This document shows, one piece after another, positions 40,410 to 48,131 of a stretch of DNA of 64,000 nt. Below the pieces are notes generated by a model. It was not told the DNA's origin. It saw nothing but the letters and a program-made list of their open reading frames with translations, and ran no database searches. The DNA is from Paraburkholderia ferrariae NBRC 106233. GTDB lineage: Bacteria; Pseudomonadota; Gammaproteobacteria; Burkholderiales; Burkholderiaceae. Location: positions 1-64,000 of the forward strand of contig NZ_BAYB01000027.1 of the NCBI RefSeq assembly GCF_000685035.1, in the 5' to 3' direction. Every line of letters begins with the position of its first letter. The first letter of the stretch is position 1. The translations under genes were made by a program, and so were the position numbers.

Positions 40410-41612
40410 ATGGCCAAGGTTCTTTGCGTGCTGTACGACGACCCTGTCAACGGCATGCCCAAACGCTACGCACGCGACACCGTTCCCACCATCGAGCGCT
40501 ACCACGACGGGCAAACGGCGCCCACCCCGAAGGCAATCGACTTCACGCCGGGCGAGTTGCTGGGCAGCGTCTCCGGCGAACTGGGTCTGCGCCGCTTTCT
40601 CGAATCGCAAGGCCACACGCTGGTGGTCACATCCGACAAGGACGGCCCCGACTCGCGCTTCGAGAAAGAGCTCGCCGACGCCGAAATCGTGATCTCGCAG
40701 CCGTTCTGGCCGGCTTACCTCACCGCCGAACGCATTGCCAAAGCACCGAAGCTCAAGCTCGCGCTCACGGCCGGCATCGGCTCCGACCACGTCGATCTGC
40801 AGGCCGCGATCGAGCGCGGCATCACGGTGGCGGAGGTCACGTACTGCAACAGCATCAGCGTGGCCGAGCACGTGGTCATGATGATTCTCTCGCAGGTGCG
40901 CAACTATCTGCCCTCGCACGAGTGGGTGAAGAAAGGCGGCTGGAACATCGCCGACTGCGTGGAGCGCGCCTACGACCTCGAAGGCATGCACGTGGGCACG
41001 GTGGCCGCGGGCCGCATCGGCACGGCGGTGCTGCGCCGTCTCAAGCCCTTCGACGTCAAGCTCCACTACACCGACCGCCACCGCCTGCCCGAGCAGGTCG
41101 AGCGCGAACTCAACCTCACGTGGCACCCCACCGTGGAGTCGATGGTGAAGGTATGCGACGTGGTAACGATCAACTGCCCGCTGCACCCGGAGACCGAGCA
41201 TCTCTTCAACGCGCAGATGATCTCGAAGATGAAGCGCGGCGCCTACATCATCAATACGGCGCGCGGCAAGATCTGCGACCGCGATGCGATCGTGAGCGCG
41301 CTGGAAAGCGGGCAACTGGCCGGATATGCCGGCGACGTGTGGTTCCCTCAGCCGGCGCCGCGCGATCATCCGTGGCGCAGCATGCCGTATCAGGGCATGA
41401 CGCCGCATACCTCGGGCACGACGCTTTCGGCGCAGGCGCGTTACGCCGCAGGCACGCGCGAGATTCTCGAATGCTGGTTCGCGGGCCAGCCGATTCGCGA
41501 CGAGTACCTCGTGGTGGACGGCGGCAAGCTGGCCGGCGTCGGCGCACACTCGTATAGCGCCGGCAATGCAACGGCGGGTTCCGAAGAGGCGAGCCGCTAC
41601 ACCACAGCCTAA
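40410..41612 (+). CDS. fdh: NAD-dependent formate dehydrogenase (metal-free)
   Basis: A 400-residue cytosolic D-hydroxyacid-dehydrogenase-fold enzyme oxidising formate to CO2. It matches the classic Pseudomonas-type FDH from the first residues (MAKVLCVLYDDPVNGMPKRY). The formate-binding segment is ISQPFWPAYLT, the cofactor motif is GTVAAGRIGTAVLRRLKP, NTARGKICDRDA has the catalytic arginine, and MTPHTSGTTLSAQ the catalytic histidine. TGGAGTG precedes the ATG, and a strong terminator follows. It would supply NADH and detoxify formate, for example formate released from formylkynurenine (inference). Confidence 0.96.
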   Translation: MAKVLCVLYDDPVNGMPKRYARDTVPTIERYHDGQTAPTPKAIDFTPGELLGSVSGELGLRRFLESQGHTLVVTSDKDGPDSRFEKELADAEIVISQPFWPAYLTAERIAKAPKLKLALTAGIGSDHVDLQAAIERGITVAEVTYCNSISVAEHVVMMILSQVRNYLPSHEWVKKGGWNIADCVERAYDLEGMHVGTVAAGRIGTAVLRRLKPFDVKLHYTDRHRLPEQVERELNLTWHPTVESMVKVCDVVTINCPLHPETEHLFNAQMISKMKRGAYIINTARGKICDRDAIVSALESGQLAGYAGDVWFPQPAPRDHPWRSMPYQGMTPHTSGTTLSAQARYAAGTREILECWFAGQPIRDEYLVVDGGKLAGVGAHSYSAGNATAGSEEASRYTTA

Positions 41613-41621
41613 GCTGCCGTG

Positions 41622-41654
41622 CCGCGCGCCTCTAATTGAAGCGCGCGGCTTTTA
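41622..41654 (+). terminator. rho-independent terminator after formate dehydrogenase
   Basis: The stem CCGCGCGC/GCGCGCGG (8 perfect bp), with an 11-base loop, is followed by CTTTTAT. It starts 9 bp after the fdh stop. Confidence 0.8.
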
Positions 41655-41679
41655 TCATTCAGTTATCCATACTATTTTC

Positions 41680-42192
41680 ATGAGAGAAACCCACGGAACG
41701 GCGGCAGCCCCGCCGCGCTTCGTCGTTGGCCCGGAGGTGTTGCGCGGCCTGCTGGGTGGCGCAGCCGCCATCGCCCTACTCGGCTCGCTCGCGAAGTTCA
41801 CCGGACTGCCGCTTCTGATCGCGCCGTTCGGGGCTTCGAGCGTCCTGCTGTTCGCGGCGCCCGCGAGTGTCTTCGCACGGCCGAAGAACCTGATACTGGG
41901 CCACCTGATTGCGTCCGCCGTGGGGCTGGCCATCTTCCGGCTCGCCGGCAACGGCGTGTGGGCCATGGCCGTTGCCACCGGCCTCGCGATTGCGGCCATG
42001 CAGATCACGCGTTCGATCCATCCCCCTGCCGGCGCGGACCCGCTCGTCATCATGCTGAGCGGCACCGGATCGGCGAGCTTTCTGCTCTGCCCCGTGCTGG
42101 TGGGCGTGCTGGGGCTCTTCGCGGTTTCGCAGACGGTGAACCGGGTGGCGCGGTGCTTCGAAAGGATACCGGCAGGCAATCCGTCCCCCTAA
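41680..42192 (+). CDS. HPP-family membrane protein
   Basis: A 170-residue inner-membrane protein with four hydrophobic segments. The family signature is present as ITRSIHPPAGADPLV, along with LLIAPFGASSVLLFAAP and the ARPKNLILGHL loop. Some HPP proteins of chloroplasts and cyanobacteria transport nitrite; others have no known cargo. The ATG lies 25 bp beyond the fdh terminator and has no strong ribosome site. The longer in-frame reading overlaps fdh and the terminator and was rejected. Confidence 0.82.
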   Translation: MRETHGTAAAPPRFVVGPEVLRGLLGGAAAIALLGSLAKFTGLPLLIAPFGASSVLLFAAPASVFARPKNLILGHLIASAVGLAIFRLAGNGVWAMAVATGLAIAAMQITRSIHPPAGADPLVIMLSGTGSASFLLCPVLVGVLGLFAVSQTVNRVARCFERIPAGNPSP

Positions 42193-42338
42193 GACAGGGA
42201 TGCAGCGTTATCGGGGCATGAGGGCAACGACATAATCACCATGTTTCTGGCCAGACTGGATCGGCGGGCGCGCACCGCGTAATATACGCAGGACTATATC
42301 GCGACCGAGACTGGCCAAACCGGCCCGGAGACCCGACG

Positions 42339-42878
42339 ATGGATACCGTGCAGACCGCCCCCACCGCCGCCGCCACTGCCGCCGCTGTGCCGCCCGCAGC
42401 CCACGCTGCCGCGCATGCCGCCACGGAGCACGCCATCGCGCTGCATGTCACGGGCAGCCTGATGCGCCCGCTCGCGCTCTCGCTCGACGACCTCCAGGCA
42501 TTCCCGGCGGTGACCTGTGCGCCGTTCGATCTGCGCTGCTATACGACACAACGCTTCATCCGTACCGTCGAACCCTATCGCGGCGTCCTGCTCACCGATC
42601 TCATCCAGCACGCCGGCGTGCGCTGCGACACGCCGGGCGAGTTCAAGCGGATGATCTTCGTGGCGCTCGGGCACGACGGCTATGCCGTCATGTTTTCGTG
42701 GCACGAGCTGTTCAATACGCCCGTGGGCCAGCAAGCCATCATTGCCTACGAATGCGGCGGCAAGGCGCTGAGCGAGGAAAGCGGCGCGCCGGTGCTCTTT
42801 TCCGGCGCCGATCTCGTGCCGGCGCCGCGCCATGTCAAGCGTCTCGCGCGCATCGAGGCACGCGTGATCCAGGTCTGA
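42339..42878 (+). CDS. small sulfite-oxidase-like molybdopterin-domain protein
   Basis: A 179-residue protein resembling the oxidoreductase molybdopterin-binding fold (PF00174): IALHVTGSLMRPLALSLDDL, then YRGVLLTDLIQHAGVR, a central KRMIFVALGHDGYAVMFSWHE and the end HVKRLARIEARVI. It has an Ala/His/Pro-rich N-terminal stretch of about 30 residues instead of a Tat signal. The only cysteines near the usual molybdenum-ligand region are in AVTCAPFDLRCYT, so cofactor binding is uncertain. CGGAGACC precedes the ATG. No partner cytochrome or membrane subunit is adjacent. Confidence 0.72.
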   Translation: MDTVQTAPTAAATAAAVPPAAHAAAHAATEHAIALHVTGSLMRPLALSLDDLQAFPAVTCAPFDLRCYTTQRFIRTVEPYRGVLLTDLIQHAGVRCDTPGEFKRMIFVALGHDGYAVMFSWHELFNTPVGQQAIIAYECGGKALSEESGAPVLFSGADLVPAPRHVKRLARIEARVIQV

Positions 42879-42900
42879 GATTGCCGGTGCGCGCGAGCGC

Positions 42901-43845
42901 TCAAGGCAGCGTCACGCTGCGCAGAAAGCTGGTGCCGCCCGGCGCCGCACGATCCACTACATAAAGCAGGTGCCGCGAAGGATTCAGCGCGACGCCGCGC
43001 GCGTCGTGAAAGCCGCTTGCGATTTCGCTGACTATGCCATCGGCGGTAATCCGGCAAACCGATGCCGCGTTGCAGCGCGTATAAAGCGCGCCGGTCGCCG
43101 GGTCGGCGGCCATCAGGTCCGGGTGCGCGATCCGGGCGTACGTATCCATGCCCGAAACCGGCTGCGCCGCGGCGAGGAGCCCCGGCAACGAAGCGCTGAC
43201 GATCACGTTGCGCGCCTGGTCGGCCACGAAAACCTTGTCGCCCAGCACGACCACGCCCACCGGCTTGCCGAGTCCCGTGACGAGGTCGCGCTCGCGGGCC
43301 TCGCCCGTAGCCGCGTCGTAGGTCACGAGGCTCAGGCCGCCCGTGGCGCCGCCCTCGCCGCCGCCCTTGAACCATGTCGAAAGCGCGCGATGCGCCCCGG
43401 CGGATGCGAGCCCAAGCCTGCGCCGCGTGGGGTCCAGACCGGCCAGGGCCACTACGTGGTCTGCCCCGGCAATGCTGAAGAGCCCGCCCGCCGTGCCGAA
43501 TCCGAAACGCTCGACGAGCAGATTCCCTTCGGCATCGAACGCGATCTGGCTGAGGCTCGCGGCCTGGCCAGCCGCGGCGGGAACCCCTGCGTAGCGGCTG
43601 AACGCGCGGCCATCGGTCGAACGCAGCACGCTGCTCGTTGCGTCGTCGGTCAGATAGATGGCGCCGTCGTCCGGACGGACCGCAAGACCGTTGGGACGGG
43701 CGTCGAGTGCGACGGGGCTGGCGTCGGCCTGCGGTCCTTGCCCCTGCAACGCGCAGCCCCAGGTTTGCGCGAGTGCGCACAACAAAGAGGCCAGAGCAAT
43801 GCGACGCAATGCGTGCGAATGGGCCACTGCCGGTAAGCGGATCAT
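42901..43845 (-). CDS. exported NHL/SMP-30-like beta-propeller protein
   Basis: A 314-residue protein with a signal ending ALAQTWGCALQG (Cys near 31, a possible but atypical lipobox). The propeller blades read NGLAVRPDDGAIYLTDDATS, SQIAFDAEGNLLVERFGFG, KVFVADQARNVIVSAS and GVALNPSRHLLYVVDRA. It is probably periplasmic; a gluconolactonase-like or purely binding role is possible, and no catalytic metal set is evident. AAGGAGATCCG precedes the ATG. It converges on the Moco-domain gene (22 bp between stops). Confidence 0.75.
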   Translation of the reverse strand: MIRLPAVAHSHALRRIALASLLCALAQTWGCALQGQGPQADASPVALDARPNGLAVRPDDGAIYLTDDATSSVLRSTDGRAFSRYAGVPAAAGQAASLSQIAFDAEGNLLVERFGFGTAGGLFSIAGADHVVALAGLDPTRRRLGLASAGAHRALSTWFKGGGEGGATGGLSLVTYDAATGEARERDLVTGLGKPVGVVVLGDKVFVADQARNVIVSASLPGLLAAAQPVSGMDTYARIAHPDLMAADPATGALYTRCNAASVCRITADGIVSEIASGFHDARGVALNPSRHLLYVVDRAAPGGTSFLRSVTLP

Positions 43846-43888
43846 CGGATCTCCTTAATTGCGGCCATCAAGGCGGTGCGGCTTGCGT

Positions 43889-44032
43889 TCAAGCGTGCAG
43901 CGCCATGTGTATCAGCGGAAACGGCCGGCCTGCTGCGTCGATGGACGAACGGCCGACGTCTTCGAAACCATAATGCCGATAGAATCCGCGCGCTCGCGCA
44001 TTCTGTTCATTCACGTCCACGGTGAGATTCGC
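43889..44032 (-). pseudogene. C-terminal relic of a GNAT acetyltransferase
   Basis: The frame gives ANLTVDVNEQNARARGFYRH, then YGFEDVGRSSIDAAGRPFPL and IHMALHA with a stop. N-E-x-N-x-x-A-x-x-F-Y-x-x-x-G-F is the acetyl-CoA-binding end of the GNAT fold. The first two-thirds of the domain are missing and the sequence upstream is unrelated, so this is a truncated, dead gene. Confidence 0.72.
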
Positions 44033-44217
44033 ATGGCAAAGCGAACATAAACACAATACCCAGTCCGTTATAAAGCCCGAATCGCAAGGCTTTCCCCATT
44101 GATTCGCCCGGCACGTCGATTGACTCACGAAATATCGCTACGTATACATCGTGGAAATCGATAAAACAAGCGCCTCGAAGACGCGTCGAAACACCCAGGC
44201 AATCCGATGGCGGCCCC

Positions 44218-45138
44218 ATGCACAGACAAGTCATAGACTCCCACCTCCTCAAGATTCTCCATACCTTGATTACGGAATCGAGCGTTTCGCGCACCGCCGT
44301 GCTGCTCGGGCAATCGCAGCCGACCATCAGCGTTGCGCTGCGCAAGCTGCGCGCAATGACGGGCGATCCCCTGCTCGTGCGCAGCGGCAGCCGCATGGTG
44401 CCCACCAGTCACGCCATGACGCTGATCGAACCGCTCGACCAGGCGCTCGCCGGTATTTCGGCCGTGCTGAACCCCACCATCAGCTTCGATCCCGCGACCA
44501 CGCAGCGGACTTTTCGCATCGGCTCGCCCGATTATCTCGACGTGTTCTTTCTGCCCGCCATCGTCGATGCGTTCAAGCAGGAAGCGCCGCGCGCGCGCAT
44601 CGACTTCCGGCATCTGATGACCGTGGAAGGCGGCTATGAACACGCGCTGGAAAGCGGCACGCTCGACCTCGTGATCGGCAACTGGAGTACGCCGCCCGAG
44701 TTGCTCCATCTCCAGCCGCTGTGCAAGGACGACCTGGTCTGCGTGATGCGCGAGGACCACCCCGTCAAGCGCGGCAACCTCACGCGCGCGATCTACCAGG
44801 AGGCCGATCACCTGGGTGTCACCACGCACCACGAAACCGGGCTCGGCACCATCGATATCGAACTCGCGCGCGGCGGCCTCTCGCGCAACGTGACCACGAC
44901 GATGCCCTACTTCGGCATGGCGCCGTATGTGCTGCTACGCTCGAATCTGCTTTTCACGACCACGCGCGCGCTCGCCACGCATTTTTGCAGCTTGCTGCCG
45001 CTGCGCATCGAGCCCATTCCCTGCGAGCCCCGAGCGCTCACCTACTATCAGCTTTGGCATGACCGCACCCATCGCAGCGCGGCGGTGGTCTGGCTAAGGC
45101 GGCTGGTGGCGGGCGTGGCGAAGAGTCTTGTGCGGTGA
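44218..45138 (+). CDS. LysR-family regulator (NodD/NahR-like)
   Basis: A 306-residue regulator. The HTH is LLKILHTLITESSVSRTAVL, then QSQPTISVALRKLRAMTGDP; the effector domain begins TFRIGSPDYLDVFFLPAIVD. The HLLKILHTL start and the PTISVALRKLR helix are typical of the NodD/NahR subgroup sensing aromatic inducers. It converges on the Rieske-rubredoxin-reductase operon, whose terminator lies between them, and may regulate it (inference). Confidence 0.87.
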   Translation: MHRQVIDSHLLKILHTLITESSVSRTAVLLGQSQPTISVALRKLRAMTGDPLLVRSGSRMVPTSHAMTLIEPLDQALAGISAVLNPTISFDPATTQRTFRIGSPDYLDVFFLPAIVDAFKQEAPRARIDFRHLMTVEGGYEHALESGTLDLVIGNWSTPPELLHLQPLCKDDLVCVMREDHPVKRGNLTRAIYQEADHLGVTTHHETGLGTIDIELARGGLSRNVTTTMPYFGMAPYVLLRSNLLFTTTRALATHFCSLLPLRIEPIPCEPRALTYYQLWHDRTHRSAAVVWLRRLVAGVAKSLVR

Positions 45139-45179
45139 CGGCGGTGGGCATGGCAAGATGGCATGAAGCAACGCACAAT

Positions 45180-45208
45180 AAAAAAAGCCGCGAGCCCTCG
45201 CTCGCGGC
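45180..45208 (-). terminator. rho-independent terminator of the Rieske-rubredoxin operon
   Basis: On the minus strand the stem GCCGCGAG/CTCGCGGC (8 perfect bp, 6-base loop) is followed by seven T residues. It lies about 160 bp beyond the reductase stop. It could also slow transcripts from the LysR gene on the plus strand, but the T tract is on the minus side. Confidence 0.8.
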
Positions 45209-45365
45209 GGCAAACGGTCGAAACTCATGGAGCAAGACAGGAGAACCCCATGACCCTCGATCCGCAACAGGTGTCGGTCAGCGAAGAAGCTGCCTGTCGA
45301 GGGGCGATGCGCGGCACGGACGGTGCGACCCGCGCATGCGCTTATGTCGGGTCCAGCTCTTCCCT

Positions 45366-46547
45366 CTACGCAGGTGCCATCGCTTTGAGCAGCGATGCCT
45401 TCTCTGCGGTGGCTGCGTCGAGCAGCGCGAAGCCGGTTATACGCCCCGTTTCCGGATCCTCGCAGAGCGCACGCGCGGCGTGGGGCGCATCGCCCATGCC
45501 GACCGTGGTGGACCAGCGGCCCTGCGCGGCGGGCGTCACCACCACGGCCGGTATGGCCGGCGTCTTCACGATCACGGGCATCGCAGGGAACTCCACGCGC
45601 GTGAGCTTGCCGGCCAGACCCTGCGCAAGCGCGCGCGCCGCATGCATGATTGGCAGTACGTAAGGACGCACGCGGCCGTCGATAGCGGCGCAATCGCCTA
45701 GCGCGTAGATGTCGGGCGCACTCGTGCGGCACCATGCGTCGGTCACGATGCCGTCCGCGACTTCGAGGCCGGCATCGCGCGCCAGCGCGATTCTCGGCGC
45801 AAGCCCGATGGCGGAGAGCACGACATCGGCATCGAGGCGCGTGCCGTCCGAGAGCAGCAGCCGGTAGCCGCGCGGGCATCGCGCGATGGAATTGACGCTC
45901 ACGCCTGCCCGCAGGTCGATGCCCGCGGCCGCCAACGCGCGGCCGAACACCGCTGCCGCTTCCGATGGCAAGAGCCGCGAAAGCGGCGCATCGGCCGGAT
46001 CGACGAGCGTCACCGCGTGCCCGGCCGCCACCAGGTCGTTCGCAAACTCGCAGCCGATCAGCCCTGCGCCGAGGATCGCCACCGACCTGCACGTGCGAAG
46101 CGTTTCGCGAAAGCGCACATAGTCGGCGAGATCGTTGACCGAGAGTACGTCGTCCGCACCGTCGCCTTCTATCGGCACGCGCCGCGCATCGGCGCCCGTG
46201 GCCAGAACGAGCGCGCGGTAGCGCAGTACTTCGCCGCTGTCGAGCACGATCGAATGCGCGTCGGGCAGCAAGCGGCGCACGTCGCAATGCGTCGCGATGC
46301 GGGCCCGTAGTTGCGTGGCCATGGCGGCCGCGTCGAAGGTGGCGAGTTGATCGGGCTCCTTCTTCTGCGCCAGCGCATTGGAGAGCGCGGGCTTCGAATA
46401 GAACCGGCCATCGTCGCGGCTCAGCAGGACGAGCGGCGTTTCGCTATCGAGCTTGCGCCACTCGCGTGCCACCGTGTACCCCGCAAGACCGGTGCCGACG
46501 ATCACGAGCGGAGCCGGTCCACCCTGAGCTTGTGTCTGTGCGCTCAT
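45366..46547 (-). CDS. rubredoxin-NAD(P)+ reductase-type flavoprotein
   Basis: A 393-residue pyridine-nucleotide disulfide-oxidoreductase-fold protein. FAD motif: LVIVGTGLAGYTVAREW. NAD(P) motif: VAILGAGLIGCEFANDLVAA. Second FAD motif: PDIYALGDCAAI. The short length, lack of a redox-active CxxxxC and the C-terminal layout match AlkT/RubB rubredoxin reductases. Its ATG overlaps the rubredoxin stop in ATGA, indicating coupled synthesis. It should deliver electrons from NAD(P)H to the rubredoxin, which would then feed the Rieske oxygenase encoded upstream. Confidence 0.88.
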   Translation of the reverse strand: MSAQTQAQGGPAPLVIVGTGLAGYTVAREWRKLDSETPLVLLSRDDGRFYSKPALSNALAQKKEPDQLATFDAAAMATQLRARIATHCDVRRLLPDAHSIVLDSGEVLRYRALVLATGADARRVPIEGDGADDVLSVNDLADYVRFRETLRTCRSVAILGAGLIGCEFANDLVAAGHAVTLVDPADAPLSRLLPSEAAAVFGRALAAAGIDLRAGVSVNSIARCPRGYRLLLSDGTRLDADVVLSAIGLAPRIALARDAGLEVADGIVTDAWCRTSAPDIYALGDCAAIDGRVRPYVLPIMHAARALAQGLAGKLTRVEFPAMPVIVKTPAIPAVVVTPAAQGRWSTTVGMGDAPHAARALCEDPETGRITGFALLDAATAEKASLLKAMAPA

Positions 46548-46714
46548 GCCGGCACCACCTGCATGTCGAAGTCGTGCTTGCCCGTGGCGCAGTCGGGGCA
46601 GACCCAGTCTTCGGGCACGTCCTCCCAGCGCGTGCCGGGCGCAATGCCCTCGTGCGGCAGACCTTCGGCTTCGTCGTAGCGAAACCCGCAAATCACGCAT
46701 TCCCAGATCTTCAT
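46544..46714 (-). CDS. rubredoxin
   Basis: A 56-residue mononuclear iron protein. The two knuckles that bind iron are ECVICGFRYDEAEG and VCPDCATGKHDF, and PGTRWEDVPEDW is the invariant middle. AGGGGAA precedes the ATG. The gene is easy to overlook because it is very short. It lies 21 bp after the Rieske oxygenase gene and overlaps the reductase gene, so it is the apparent electron carrier of the system. Confidence 0.95.
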   Translation of the reverse strand: MKIWECVICGFRYDEAEGLPHEGIAPGTRWEDVPEDWVCPDCATGKHDFDMQVVPA

Positions 46715-46735
46715 GACGGTTCCCCTGCGATTCGC

Positions 46736-47791
46736 TCAACGCACATACGACTGGCCGAGGCCGATCTCTCCCAGCGCGCGCCGGTAAGCACCCGAGGAGC
46801 GGTCGGCAAGGATGGGGGCTTCGAGCGAGCGGTCGATCGGCAGGTCTTCCGGGCATTGCAGTTCGACAATGGCACGGTCCTCTTCGAACACCTGGCGGTT
46901 GAACGCATAAACGTCGTCGAGCGGCAGGTCGTGGTCGAAGTTGCGGGCGATCGGCACGAAGAGCCGCGTATGCCGCGCGGACACCGGGCTCGCCGCATTG
47001 AGAATGGCGAGCCGGCCATTCTCGGGAAAATGCACCGTGAGTCGCGCGAAGAACGGCACGTCGACTTCGAACACGCGGCGCCACAGATAACCCTCGGGTG
47101 CGCGATGCTGCATGGACTTCGGAAAATTGCTGACCGTGCTCACGTATTCGGCACGCAGGCCGTTTTCGCGGCGCTCGACCGAGTACTGCGGCACAACCGG
47201 ATTGCGCCGGTCGGCGAAGCTGTCGTGGTGAATCCATGCGAAGTGCGCGACATCGATGAAGCCTTCGGTCTGACGCCCTGCCGAAGCGCGAATATCGATC
47301 GAAGGCGGCAGGATCTGCTGAAAGCCCTCGGTATTCCAGGCCGGGAAATCGGGCAACGGCATTTCGCCGCCGCCGAGCGACACCCACACGAGGCCATACG
47401 CTTCCTGCGCCGCATAGGTGGTCAGGCACAGGCGTTCCGGAATCGGTCCTTCGGGCTGCGAAGGAATGTGGCTGCAGCGTCCACTCGCCTCGTATTCGAG
47501 GCCGTGATACGGGCAAACGAGTTGATCGTTGTGCACCCAGCCGCGACTGAGCGGCGCGCCCCGGTGCGGACACACGTCGCGCGCGGCAACCACGCGTCCG
47601 TGGGCGCGATAGACGACGAGCGGTTCGTCGAGCAGCGTCACGCTGAGCGGCTTGTCGAGCAGGTCGGCCGAAAAGGCGACGGGGTGCCAGTAGCGGCTCA
47701 GTATCTCCCAGTCGCGGGTGTCGAAGGTGCAGTTGCGGGGAATGGCGGGCGACTTCGACCGGGTCAGTGCCACCACTTGCGGCTGGCTCAT
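46736..47791 (-). CDS. Rieske non-heme iron oxygenase, alpha subunit
   Basis: A 351-residue oxygenase of the single-component-terminal-oxygenase (vanillate demethylase/phenoxybenzoate dioxygenase-like) type. The Rieske [2Fe-2S] ligands are in VCPHRGAPLSRG (Cys, His) and LVCPYHGLEYEA (Cys, His). The mononuclear iron site is in FIDVAHFAWIHHDSF, where two histidines and an upstream Asp fit the D-x2-H-x4-H pattern. CAGGAGACG precedes the ATG. The substrate is unknown; aromatic ethers and heterocycles are usual for the group. It is the first gene of an operon with rubredoxin and its reductase, with no ferredoxin or reductase of the usual kind. Confidence 0.88.
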   Translation of the reverse strand: MSQPQVVALTRSKSPAIPRNCTFDTRDWEILSRYWHPVAFSADLLDKPLSVTLLDEPLVVYRAHGRVVAARDVCPHRGAPLSRGWVHNDQLVCPYHGLEYEASGRCSHIPSQPEGPIPERLCLTTYAAQEAYGLVWVSLGGGEMPLPDFPAWNTEGFQQILPPSIDIRASAGRQTEGFIDVAHFAWIHHDSFADRRNPVVPQYSVERRENGLRAEYVSTVSNFPKSMQHRAPEGYLWRRVFEVDVPFFARLTVHFPENGRLAILNAASPVSARHTRLFVPIARNFDHDLPLDDVYAFNRQVFEEDRAIVELQCPEDLPIDRSLEAPILADRSSGAYRRALGEIGLGQSYVR

Positions 47792-48131
47792 GCGCGTCTC
47801 CTGATTCGTGTGGGTTCGTGGCAGCGCATCCGGCTTGTCAATCGAATCGCACCGCCTGGACGCCACGATATCCAGACGCGAAGCCGCGTCCCATCCCTCC
47901 AGCGTCATGAAGTCTATGTATGCGACGGCATAGGCTCATGGTCGTTCGCATCGCAAGCGCGCATGGCCTCGCGCGTTCGGCCACGATTTATTTCCCTAAG
48001 GTCGCGCCACGCAGTGCCGTATACCTATTCAAGACCCTGATCGCAGCGTGGTTTTGTCTGATCAATAAAGACGCCACGACCTTCGCGGCGAACGATGGGC
48101 ACTTGCATTTTCATGACACAGGTAAAGCAGG
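47792..48131. other. 340 bp between the Rieske operon and the chemoreceptor gene
   Basis: This holds the divergent promoters of the oxygenase operon (minus) and the chemoreceptor (plus). The last 130 bp are AT-richer. I see no gene and no clear palindrome. Confidence 0.4.

Noticed and set aside
45250..45663. Plus-strand frame beginning at a good ribosome site (AGGAGAACCCC-ATG) near the LysR gene
   Set aside because: After about 35 codons it runs antisense through the rubredoxin reductase gene, and the Ala/Ser-rich product matches nothing. The first 115 bp could be a tiny peptide, but I cannot support it.
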